This document shows, piece after piece, positions 33,104-43,573 of a stretch of 64,000 bases of DNA. Below the pieces are notes generated by a model. It was not told where the DNA came from, made no database searches, and was given only the letters and a program-made list of their open reading frames with translations. Origin of the DNA: Cunninghamia lanceolata. Lineage: Eukaryota; Streptophyta; Pinopsida; Cupressales; Cupressaceae. The stretch is taken from contig BSBN01000445.1 of the NCBI GenBank assembly GCA_027924645.1, positions 6,741,001-6,805,000 of the forward strand, written 5' to 3'. Both the position numbers and the translations under genes were made by a program. Each line of letters opens with the position of its first letter. Positions within the stretch are counted from its first letter, which is position 1.

Positions 33104-36043
33104 ATGGAAACTCCGGGAAAGGGAAAAGGAAGAAAGTCACAAGGGGAAACCAGTAGGCCAAAAAAGCAAAAAACTGATCAAACCCCTGAAGAGAAAGTGA
33201 AGGATAGAAAACTAAATCAGGACCTGATTGATCAGTTGCCTGGGTCAACTCCCAAGGCCAGGAGGTCTGCCCAACTCAGGGCAGAAGTAGAAAAATTGGA
33301 AGACAAACATAAGCGCCTGGGAGATATTTGGACCCCAATTAGGGGATACGAACTCTTCAGATTCCACTACAATAGAAGATTTAGAAATGCTCCTGTGTCA
33401 AACCCATGGCACATGAATTTAGGCAAACTGGTTGTACCTAACGTATTCTTGAATGTGGAACTCCTTCAACTCCTAGCCAGGCATTACAATTCAGGCCTGA
33501 AAGCTATCTGCAACCCTCAAGGAGAACCAATTGTACACCTGTCAAAAAATGCTATTTGTGAGGTGTATGATTTGGATGATTTGTGCACTGTTCCTATTGT
33601 TTATGAAGATTTGGATAAAGAATATTGGAGAATGGATACAACCTATAATGGATGGAGGTTACCCATTCATAGGCCCAGGATTGAAGGAGAAGTGATACCC
33701 TTGACTGAGAATGATGGCCCTCCCTTTCATGTAGCCATTTTTGAACCATACATTCAATATACTTACTATTCTGTAGGCCAAGTCCTTGGCTCAGAGGTCC
33801 CTGAGTTCATGACTATTCCTCTAATGGTCATAGCCTCTGATATTCAATGTCACAATGCCAGACAGTTTGATTATGCCTCCTATGTTGCTACTAGAATAGA
33901 CTCTGGTCTATCTGCAATAAAAAACAATGCTCCAGCATGCTCTTTTGAGCATTACTCGATGCTCATGCATATGGTGTTATACTATGGCCAGGAAGTAGGA
34001 TTGTGGCCAAATGAGTTCCAAGTTGTTGCTGCGGATAAGAAAGGGGAAAAGATACCTGTACAAATGTGGACCAGAATCTGGGATAGCAGGTATGCTAACT
34101 CCAGCTATGCTCAATTTGAAGAGCATTGTGTTAAAGTACTATACAGGTATTTCAACCACCCCTGTGAATATTCAATTTCAAATGAAATAAAAAGATTCCT
34201 CAGACCAAAAGATTTTGGTGGCCCCCCTACTGTCACTCATAATTGGGGAGATTGGTATTGTTTTGAGGATGCTACTATGATCAGAGTTTATGGTTTTGAG
34301 GATGCTCCATTTATATTGCCTAAAACTGTCCCTGATAGAATTGCATATTTGGAAATAATTAGGCAAATGCATTGTTCAAATGTCATGCATCTAAGTTCGC
34401 ATGATAAACAATCATTCATGCCCAGTACTTTGTGTTTTGGAGATTTTACTGTGGTTTCAAAAGAAGGATACAATCTTATTTTGGATAAACTAATGCATTA
34501 TAACATGGTGACTGCTGAGGTGAGGAAAGGGTTTGACCCTAAAGGTTTCATTGACTATGCAAGAAGAAAACAAAATCTCAATGGATACATGCACATACAT
34601 TATCCACATGATGATGTCATTAGAAATTTGGAAGAGGCTGAAGTCGACTTGGTGGTAGAGAAATATAACAGAGATTTAAATGAAAAGAAAAAGCAGTTGG
34701 CAGGAGTTGAAGTGGTATCCTCTGAAGAGGAAGAATTGACTGAACAAGAACAGCCACAAGATAAAACAATAGAAATGTCTAAAAGAAAAATGCAACAATA
34801 TCAGCCTCCAGTTGTGATACATGATGAGGAGGGGTCTGCTGATGAAGATCCACGCCAAAAGGCTTATGATTCTTTTGTTTCAGATGATACATTCATTCAG
34901 TCTAAGGAATTTAAATCATTCCTGTATAAATACAAGGGAAAAGAAATTAGAGAGTCAGTAGATAATGTTTCTGCTGACAATGAAAAACAGTTATTAGATA
35001 TGTTGAAGGAGACAGTGGATAAGGAAATGCAGGACATGACACCAAGCAGAGGCAGACAGCTGCTCAAGGATGCAGGGGTTATGATTTTTCCCGGTTTGGA
35101 TTTAAATTCTGCTTTGGTTTTTGATAGCTTTTTGAATAATGCTAATGACAAGTATAAGCTTACTCCAGAAGGAGTTAATGAAGTATATATGGGAACTAGA
35201 TACAATAATGATGAAAATTCTTTGATGATATGGGCATTGTATCCTCCCCATAAGAAGACGGCCATCATAGACACTGAGAAAACTTTTGGCCATGTTATGA
35301 CTTTCAGAGCGGGTGAAACTGACCCCATAATTACTGCAGACATTGGCATCAATGTTGCAAAGTTAAATAAAGCACAAGCTCAGATGTTAATCAAGGAAAG
35401 AGATGCTTATAAACTGAATTGTGAAAGATTAACAAAAGAGAATGACTACTTGAAGGACGCTGTTAAGAGCACTTTTGGCCAATCTACAAAAAGAATAACT
35501 CAAGGTGAGAGCTCACAAAGTAGTCAAGTAATATCCCCTGATCAGGCCAAACAAATTCAAATAGATGCATTTGTTACAATACTGCAGAGCAGGTATGCAA
35601 ACATGGTACGGTGGTTAAACCAGTTTTGGGATAACTACTCAGAAAATCATAAAGCAGTCAAAGAACATGAAAGGCTTGATAAGAGGATACAAGAAAAGGT
35701 GATTGAGTTGCAAAACAGAAGTGCCACTGATGGTACAGATATCTCTGATGCAAGAGCATTGCTCAAACGGCACCAGAATTATTATGATAAACTCAAAGCT
35801 GATGCTAAGGAAGGGACTGATGCCTCAGACGCAGGAGTGCCCAGGATATTTAAAGATAACGGAGAGGTAAAGAGCAAAGAAGAGTGGACCGTTGATTGTC
35901 AAGTTATATTGCACAAAGCCACAGGAGCTCTGAAAGATAAAGCCTCTGTGTCTACAGAAGTTTGCAAACAATTGGAGGAAATGGTCACCCTTGATATAAT
36001 CACCAGGAGTGCAGTTGAGCTTACTGATTCTCACTGTGAGTAG
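33104..36043 (+). pseudogene. LTR-encoded protein, right copy, 979 aa, C-terminally truncated
   Basis: Identical to the left copy except Ser493 to Asn and the last residues. Three base changes within eight bases (around 36,034-36,041) turn the sequence after His977 into Cys-Glu-stop, removing 17 residues. The sequence downstream still matches the lost codons. Because only the last short helical piece is missing, the product may still be stable. It is listed as a pseudogene because the left copy defines the longer form. Confidence 0.8.
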
Positions 36044-36176
36044 GAGTATTTAGATCATCTGGCACAAGTCTATTTATGGCTAAATAGAGCCTAATTAAGC
36101 TTATGTAATTATTGTTTATGTTGGTTAAAATCCCAAGAGACTTATTGAAGAGTTGTATCTCTTCATAAAAAATATC

Positions 36177-36184
36177 TATATAAG
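36177..36184 (+). promoter_or_regulatory. Candidate TATA box of D 3' LTR
   Basis: TATATAAG, the exact counterpart of 24,080-24,087. In this position it could drive read-out transcription into C and B sequence. Confidence 0.45.
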
Positions 36185-37172
36185 TTCAAACAATCTATGC
36201 TGAAAAATCATCAGCAGTAGAAGATATTCATATATACATAATACACAATGTTCCAAAATGACTGTGTTGCATATTTTATTTGAAGAAGAAGTTTGAAGTT
36301 CTCTAATTCAGTATTTCTACTTTGGTATCAGTTATTTGTTGAAATTATTCAATTGTGTGGCTGTCTCCATTTCTGCATTTCCCTATTATTCAGATTAAGA
36401 TATCAAGTATATATTTAATTTGTCAATACACATTTGTTGTATCTATGTGATTAATTCGGTTGGTGTCCATCATAAGGAATTAAACCCTTCTGATTTATTC
36501 ACAGTAGCCTGGAAGTAGTAAGTTGGGATTACTAAGTAGAGCCATATAATTAGGATTGACACACTGTCTCCAGTAAAATATTATCTGTTAATCTTGTCTA
36601 TTCATTTCATTTGGTTCCTTCAAGTAAGGATTAAAGTACCTTCTGGTGAATTATAAGATATCTGATTTTATTTGGTTGGATTATCAAGAAGAGTCTGTCA
36701 GTCATTTACTTGCACGTTTATACAAGCTATAAACCAGAACTGTGCCAAATATCTAGAATTATTACCATTAAGAAACTACTGTTCTTAGTCCTTCAAATTG
36801 ACTCTGTTACCCAACAAGGCACTAGTCTCATTCAACTCATTAATTAAAACCTTTTTACCTTGATATTGCTTATACAATTTCTGCCAATCACTTATTAAAC
36901 ATTATACATAGAATTAATTAGTCAGCTTTGTCATCTATCCTACATCCCATGCCATTGTAGATAGACCTAGTTAGTCCATTCATCCACACTCAGACTGCTT
37001 TTAATATTTCAAGGTTCACCCACCTAGGTGTAGCAGGACCTAAAGTGTAGGAAATCATCAAACCTTGAAGGTTGATTTCGTCAAGTTAGTTCAAAAACGT
37101 TGCAAATCCAAACATAGAGCCTGGCATCCTCTTAGGATTAGCAACTTGTATTTTTTGAGACCTAACAGGGTG

Positions 37173-39444
37173 AATTAGTGATTTGATAAAACTAATTCAT
37201 TCATCAGCCCAATAGTGTAAATGTAATTAACATCAACATGCCAAAGACATCATAGAGATTAGAATTATACAAATAGACTCATAACACAAGATGTAAAGTG
37301 GAAACCCTAAACAGGGAAAAAACACTATCCAACCTCACCAAAATCTTTATTAGGTCTCACTGACCAAAATCTCATTGATTACATACAAAAGGAACACCAA
37401 TTCCCTACACAAGAAGCACCAACTTCAAGTCCATTAGGAGCACCAATTCCAAAGACAAAACATGAGGATATACAGATACTACTATGTTTACAATAATAAC
37501 AAAGGTTATAGATGCATTTTATAACTCTTTTATTCAAACACCTTCTCTCTCCTAGATTGGCACAAAAGAATAACTCTTCAAAACCACCATACATCCAATA
37601 AAAAAAGTACACCAATTTTTTTACAATGACATCATTTGAATCCAAAGACATTAACTTCTAAAACAAGAACCCTCTTCTTTGCAAAGAGCCTTAGCTACAC
37701 TAACATTCATACAACTCTCTTTGTTTACAACATAACTCACAATCATTGCCTACAAAAATACTCTACTACTTCAATATCCAAACCCCTACAAACACAAGCT
37801 TCATCACTAAACATTATCACCTAGATCACATACCTTCCTTATACATTCTTGCATAAGATACATAGCTTTATAGCTTCAAGCTATCTTAATAGATGACATA
37901 CAATGATAAACTAGTACAAGCCTCTGTTGATCATCATCTACTCTTACATCACATACACAAACCCTTTGCCATACTCTATTTGTCTTTATACTCTGCAAAA
38001 CATTCATTTGTTTACTGCCTTGTTAGGGTCACCTTCAATCTAAGAATGCATATCAACTTCTCTGTTCACACATCACTACTCTTTCTTCTAGGATAAGAAT
38101 GCATATCCACTGCTCTTTCTTCTAGGATACCAACTTTCCACATTCTCTCTCCATCATTGCCTACTCAAAAACTTTGAACACACTTCAAAAATTCACTTCA
38201 AATCCCTCATCCAGACCCTTTTTTTCAGACTTGTATATCTACTATAATAAAAAATTCTTTATATCTGCAACATAGTGATAAAATGTTCTACTCATGATAC
38301 ATACACACAACCTCACATTTACATCAGAAAGACACTTCACCTTGACTGCATCAAACATCAAAAACTTTTAGGGTTTAGTCTCTCACATCACCAAAAGAAG
38401 AAAAAAATAATAATTATGAAACTAACTCAGTGTTCATACACAGAGAAACATTTGAATGGCCATCAAATTATATGCACTATAGATGGTCATTGTAGATTTA
38501 AATAAATTTAAATGACCACCTTTGATTTTTGACTTCGCACCTTTAAACAATTTAATAAAGAGCGTTGATTGTATCTTCGCGCTCATGAAGTGAACATCAC
38601 TAGTGAACAATGGTTTCATTAGGATGTGAGGGCTAGTTTTGCAATGAGCTTGATGACATAAGTTGTCACTTAAGTGACAATGCAACCTGTGACAATAGGT
38701 CAACTTCAAAAAAGAACAAAAAGAGCACCTATCACTTAACCAAATCAAAACCCTTAGTCTTTTGAAACATTTAGGTTATTAGGGTTTAAGAATTAGGTCT
38801 TGGATCACAATATATATACTTCAAAATAAAAATATACATCAAACCCTAATATGCAACAATGATTCTTATCTTCTGTAAACCCACCTCTGCAAAGAATACC
38901 ATAATATCAGAGGAATGTTGCTAGGGTTTAGGGGTTTGAGGCTTAGTTATTAGGAATTAGGTCTCCATAAGTGTGACACTAACCTAATATGCATAGATCA
39001 ATCACTATGAGCAACCTATGATAACAACCCTTAATCAATGTGACAACAACCCTTCAACAACTCTTGTGAGCATCACTGACTAATGTTATGAATGACTTGA
39101 TCTCCAACTAACATTCATTCCATTCTTAATAATCATAGCTCAAACATCAATCAACTAAGATCATTCTTCATAGAACATTCTTTCACTGATGTCCAACTGC
39201 AAGAGCTAAGATCTCTTGACCATACACAATTAAGCTTTCACTGATATTAAGATCTCCTTGCATCTAACTAACATGAAGAACATACAAACTATCATGTACA
39301 CCATGCACAAGCAAGCTTGATCAAGACCATCTTTGACACATGAAGGACACAACTCCTTTGATCACCTGACAACACTATACCTTTGGCATCAATGATAAAC
39401 ATCATTTCCTTTATTTCTTTTGACATCAATGATAAACATCAACA
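37173..39444 (-). repeat. C solo LTR, main part
   Basis: AT-rich and without a gene. On the minus strand it begins TGTTGATGTTTATC at 39,444. It carries the family block of TTTTTCCCT and GGGTTTCCAC (37,296-37,325) near its end. The remaining 32 bp of the LTR lie at 19,765-19,796, on the other side of D. Confidence 0.8.
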
Positions 39445-39564
39445 GTAAGGTGTCACTTCATGAGATTGAATTGCTAATCTTATATTCTTAGCATTATATT
39501 TAGCTACAGACCTTAATTTTTTTTAACTTTTTAGTTGGGTATCATAGCTTCCATTCCATAGTTT

Positions 39565-39830
39565 CTAATATAGGGTTGCTAAGTCATTATTAAACCCTTT
39601 CCAACTAAGCATTTTCCCTTTCTTTTTATCGATCCTCCATTGGTACCATAGATGAGGTTTTGATTCTAAGTATTGTGAGGCTACTGCAACCATTGCATTG
39701 TCTAGTATCTTATGAAGCTTAAAGTATTGTTCCATGAGACTTATCCATGAAGTTACACTAGTACCATCAAGTTTAGGGATATTTATTTTGGGTGGGTTCA
39801 TTTTTAGATCTTGAAAGGGTTGTTTTATCC
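39565..39830 (-). pseudogene. B gag N-terminal remnant
   Basis: On the minus strand it encodes about 79 residues of the Ty3/gypsy capsid start: a KLDGTSVTSWISLMEQYFKLH segment (one stretch), then a YLESKPHLWYQW segment. It is in line with the primer binding site at 40,504-40,515. The rest of the capsid up to the knuckles at 19,703 is missing or lost at the C insertion. The interval 39,831-40,503 is the decayed leader, with no clear gene. Confidence 0.65.
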
Positions 39831-40503
39831 CTTGATTTTATCTATTAAGGTTGTAACTACCTAGGCGGTTCTGTTGGGACTTCAATTCATATAATAGATT
39901 TTTTTTAAACCTATCTAAACCTTTTTTAAAGATGATGCAAATGGGTCAAATAAATTATCCTTAATATAATGTACCACTATTTCACATCCTAGAGGAATTT
40001 TACCCTTAATTTTAGGTGGTGGAGAATAAAGGTCATTAGATTCAATTTTTTTAGAAAAGTCTTTGAATCCTAAAGATGACATGGATTTTGATTAGTATGT
40101 ATTTTAAACTCTAGTTTTTCAATATCTTTCCAAAAATGTAAAAAAGTTCCAAAAATTGTGGCCCATAGAACATAATAATAAAATATTTTGACCTAACTTT
40201 GACCACTAAATTATGAACTATATTTCATCTCTAATAATAAATTACAAAGAACTAACCCAACCTAATTTTTCATAAGATTTCCAAAAAGTAAGATTTTTTA
40301 AAAAATTCCAAAAGTTGTGGCCTGTAGAGACAATTAATGTAAACACATAAAATTAAAATAAATTATTCAAAATTTATGATATAAATCTTATTTTGTACCT
40401 AGAACCTTATCTATCACACATCACAAAACCCATAAAAAATCAGGTCCAAAATCACAATGGTTTGAAAGTTATGGTTGAAACAAAAATCTTAGCCCAAATC
40501 GTA

Positions 40504-40515
40504 GCTCTGATACCA
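40504..40515 (-). other. Primer binding site of B (tRNA-iMet)
   Basis: On the minus strand TGGTATCAGAGC, two bases inside the LTR at 40,518. Confidence 0.9.
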
Positions 40516-40517
40516 CT

Positions 40518-40810
40518 TGTCATGATATTTATTGGAAATAAATATAAAAATAATGAAATAGCAGACCACTTCGAGGGAGTGACCTCCAATAATCAGAAAA
40601 TATTATGTGAATTCAATATTACAAGATATTATGGTTTGGGAGAGTCTCTCTCTTCCTTATTTATATGCATAACTATGTAGGGACACACCTCTTCATCCTA
40701 ACTAAGTTATCTTAAGGAATAACTAAGACTAATAAATGAACCTATTAAGGTTAAGCATGCGACAAGTGCTCATCCTTATTATAATTAGATAGCATACTAG
40801 GATCATAACA
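40518..40810 (-). repeat. B 5' LTR
   Basis: It runs TGTCATGATATTT to GGATCATAACA, pairs with 17,687-17,983, and is followed by the target duplication ATGCT. Confidence 0.9.
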
Positions 40811-41167
40811 ATGCTATTGGGCTAATTTGGATCAAGAGGATACTTTAGATTTTGGAATTTTGATTTTTTTTTTTTAAATGAAATTTGGGGATGATTTGTG
40901 GGAAGGATCCTCCAAGATCCATCAATGGTGGACCCTAGACATTTGTAAAAATATTCTATTTTATTTTGTTGAATTTTGAAAATTCTGAGTGTTTCACGAT
41001 GTGTGGAATGATAGACTACCCCATGGATATAATTTTGTATGTGCATTGGGAAGCATGTTTTCTAGGAAAAATTGCTCCTTTCTTATTCTCAGGGTCCTTG
41101 AGAAGTTGACCCTTGAATTGTATAGGATAGGGGATATCCATAGGAGGATTGGGGTGGCCAAATCCTA

Positions 41168-41385
41168 GGTAAGTGTGTGCACACTTGAGTAAGTGACCCT
41201 TTACTTGTGGATGAGATGTTTTTTTGGATAAGTGTATGTGCCTTGCAAGAGACACCGTTACATGAGGTAAGTGTGTGTACCTTGCAGGAGACCCTTTTAC
41301 TTGAGGTAAGTGTAGTTGTGCCTTGCAAGAGACCTTGTTACATGAGGTAAGTGTGTGTGCCATGCAGGAGATCCCCATTACCTCT
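41168..41385 (+). repeat. About 40-bp tandem repeat in A 3' LTR
   Basis: Units beginning g(a/g)taagtgt start at about 41,226, 41,266, 41,305 and 41,346 (spacings 40, 39 and 41). Each contains a cc(t/a)tgca(a/g)gaga phrase. A more diverged unit precedes at 41,168. The antisense frames across it are repeat artefacts. Confidence 0.75.
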
Positions 41386-42780
41386 GACAAGCATTCACTA
41401 GGTGAATGTTTAATTGTGACCATTGTGGCCTTTTATTCTTTCTAGCTTGGTTATGGAGAACCATGGGGAAGCCCACCCCATTGTCTTAGCTACCCTCCCC
41501 TAGTCCATATTGGTTAGATCATGAGTATCTGACCTTGTGTTGAGACCAACCATGTTAATTAGATATCTATTTACAAAACAAGGATGGTATCGTAGATCAA
41601 GTTTTGTTAGCCTATTTTGGTGTTAAAATTTATCCTGTATGATGTGTGTGAAAGATGGTGCTTTTGGGACTCTTGTATTTGTGTGAGTGTGACTTGATAG
41701 TTATGTATCAATGATCTTCTTCTCTATAGCTTGGACGTTTCCTAGAGTGGCATAGACATCTATTGTGTCCGATGATGGTAATATGGTAGGGAGGTGAGTA
41801 ACATTCCCCCATTGGTCCTCAAGCAGATCTTTTGGGAGTTTGATGGTTCTTTTTTCATTTTGGGCATTTTGAGTATGTTGTACTTGTCCATATTGGAGCA
41901 CCTTGGAGGTGGCTTATTATGATGTATATTTATGCCTTGTGTAATTCATTTATTGGAGTGTGTTTCTTCCATGTTTGGGAAGTAACCTCCATCATGTTAT
42001 TATTTTATGATGTTGTTTGGTTGGAAAACGAACCATGGTTTGGATGAAATTTATCATGTTGTAGCATTGCTTCATTGGATGGAAATGGTTAAATGAGGAC
42101 ATTGGAGTCCTTTGTTTTATATGTTATGCTTATGTTATGTCATATTTATTGATTGGGTTGTATTGTGCCCACATTATGGTTGATATTTCCATGTTTTTAT
42201 TTGGCCTGTCTCGACATTGGTGCCAAACGAATGTGGCATTCCATTTGGTATTTCTCTTATTTGGCTTGTATGTTGTGAATTGGAAAATGTTTATAATTCT
42301 CTATTTGTTGGATATCATGCTTTTGAGATTAGATATCATGTTGTTTATGGTGTGTAAGTAGACGCCTTGTGATTTGGATCCTTGTGGATGTTTCATTCTT
42401 GTGAGGTATCGTGGTTGATCCTTTGTTCGACTTATTGGTTAAATGTCAACATTGCTTGGTATGTTGGCCATGTGTCGATGTTGGCTTGGCTTGTTTGGTT
42501 GTTCTTTCTTGTTGAGATATGTGTGTCCTTAGTCTTCACCTCCTCTCTTGTGCCTTGGTACTTACACTTGGCTTGCTTATCAATCTTCATCCTTGTTAGA
42601 GAACACTTTTGACATGCATGTGCATTGTTGAACTTGTGTGGCCTTTGGGATCTTATTTTGTCTTCTAAGTGTTTGGAAGGAGTTCTTAAGTGTTTTTGGA
42701 GTTTGTAGTGGCCTTGTGGAGGTGTGTGTGTTTTTCCTGAGTTCATGCCTTTGAGAAAATTTTGTTCAGGCGCTGTCAAG

Positions 42781-42890
42781 GACTACAACACCCAGGAAAG
42801 ACTACAACACCTAGGAATGACTCTAGCACCTAGGAAGGACATTAACACCTAGGAAGGACACTAGCACCTAGATCAGACATTAGATAAAAG
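42781..42890 (+). repeat. 19-bp minisatellite in A 3' LTR
   Basis: Five full 19-bp units start at 42,781, 42,800, 42,819, 42,838 and 42,857, plus a partial one. The orthologous array at 13,801 has four. Confidence 0.8.
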
Positions 42891-43573
42891 TGCTAGAGAA
42901 CCAAATTTGTGTTGTAGTCCTACCCCGTGTTGTGGTCTTTGAGCCTTCAGATAGTGAGCACTTCCTGACATTTTTTGGAGAAAATCTCAATATGAAAGAT
43001 GCTCCCCTTGGTCCTTTGAGTCTTCCCATGTGTTTGTCTTGACTGAACATGATGTATTTTGAGAGTTATGACCACTTTTGTCTTGGGAAGCATGCTTTGT
43101 GTAGTGTCGACTAGCTATCATTATTTTTGGTGAAGGTTGTGATTCCCCTAGTGGATCCCCTTCTAGGTTAGATTGTTCCTTGTGCTTGGAGTTTTTTTTG
43201 TCTTGTGTTGGGATGGATTTGAGGTGTTTACCACTGTCATCCTATTTTATATGGTTGTGAGAGTGCAAGATTATGGATTGGCATCTGACCTTTGTTGTGG
43301 AGTGAGCTCCATTCTTTCATAGGATTATCGTGGTGGCATTGTCACACAATTGGTTAGTCTTTTGCTTTTGTCTTGTTGGTGTGTTTGGACCCTGAGCACT
43401 TGGTCACTATGGTTGTTTCGCATCATGTTTTGGAGTGTTGTCATGGGATACTGCAACAATCCTAGTGCGTGATTGTGTAATTGGGACATGCGCATGTCAC
43501 AATTACATCACAAAAAATTGGCGCGTCTTGTTTTTATGCATTTATGTCTTGGTGTAAAAGTTGGGGCATTACA

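Larger units (their letters stand above)
19797..37167 (+). mobile_element. Element D: young Ty3/gypsy element with protein-coding LTRs
   Basis: Two LTRs of exactly 5,274 bp (19,797-25,070 and 31,894-37,167), beginning TGTTAGCAC and ending CCTAACA, are flanked by a perfect target duplication GGGTG (19,792-19,796 and 37,168-37,172). By eye they differ at about 34 positions (about 99.4% identity). The internal region is primer binding site, gag (25,253-27,010), UAG, pol (27,101-31,657), then 236 bp. Domain order is protease, archaeal-type RNase H, RT, degenerate RNase H, integrase. The extra RNase H points to the Tat side of plant Ty3/gypsy. Each LTR carries a roughly 1,000-codon reading frame. 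All enzyme active sites of RT and integrase are present, so the element could still be mobile or was so recently. Confidence 0.95.
31894..37167 (+). repeat. D 3' LTR (5,274 bp)
   Basis: Same length as the 5' LTR, offset 12,097 bp, about 34 differences by eye. It ends CCTAACA, followed by the target duplication GGGTG at 37,168-37,172. It includes the motif cluster, the truncated frame and a second TATATAAG at 36,177-36,184. Confidence 0.95.
19765..39444 (-). mobile_element. Element C: solo LTR, minus strand, split by D
   Basis: The forward sequence begins TGTTGAAATAC (19,765) and ends CATCAACA (39,444), flanked by a perfect 5-bp target duplication GTAAG (19,760-19,764 and 39,445-39,449). Removing D (19,797-37,167 and one GGGTG) leaves about 2.3 kb with no coding or internal region, so it is a solo LTR. 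The GGGGGGTGAATTAGTG junction restored by removing D is the reverse complement of the CACCCCCC end seen in the LTRs at 12,909 and 51,760, which sets the orientation and family. It is inserted in B. Confidence 0.85.
17687..40810 (-). mobile_element. Element B: degenerate Ty3/gypsy element, minus strand
   Basis: LTRs of about 295 bp (17,687-17,983 and 40,518-40,810, roughly 88% identical by eye) are flanked by a perfect target duplication ATGCT (17,682-17,686 and 40,811-40,815). A tRNA-iMet primer binding site on the minus strand (40,504-40,515) and a polypurine tract (17,984-17,997) fix the orientation. Internal pieces in minus order are gag N-terminus (about 39.8 kb), duplicated knuckles (19.7-19.0 kb), protease (18.9 kb) and a shortened reverse transcriptase (18.4 kb). 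Integrase is absent. B is inserted in the 3' LTR of A and is itself split by solo LTR C. Confidence 0.85.
13355..43573 (+). mobile_element. Element A: degenerate Ty3/gypsy element, outermost of the nest
   Basis: A 5'-truncated 5' LTR (13,355-14,589), a canonical primer binding site, a decayed gag, a polypurine tract (16,313-16,325) and a 3' LTR lie in plus order. The 3' LTR is in two parts, 16,326-17,686 and 40,816-43,573, split by element B. The LTR termini TGTAAT and ATTACA are inverted copies. Almost all of pol has been lost between the gag knuckle and the 3' LTR. Long LTRs of about 4.1 kb and the gag type suggest a chromovirus, perhaps Tekay/Del-like, but this is inference. The 3' flank is AAAGG; the 5' flank cannot be compared because that LTR is truncated. 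Confidence 0.75.
40811..43573 (+). repeat. A 3' LTR, second part
   Basis: It resumes after the B target duplication and ends GGGGCATTACA, the inverted complement of the TGTAAT start at 16,326. The section from 42,337 matches the A 5' LTR. It contains two minisatellites (41,168-41,385 and 42,781-42,890). Confidence 0.8.

Noticed and set aside
41168..42890. Tandem repeats as a CRISPR array
   Set aside because: Units are contiguous, lack unique spacers, and lie in an LTR of a plant element.
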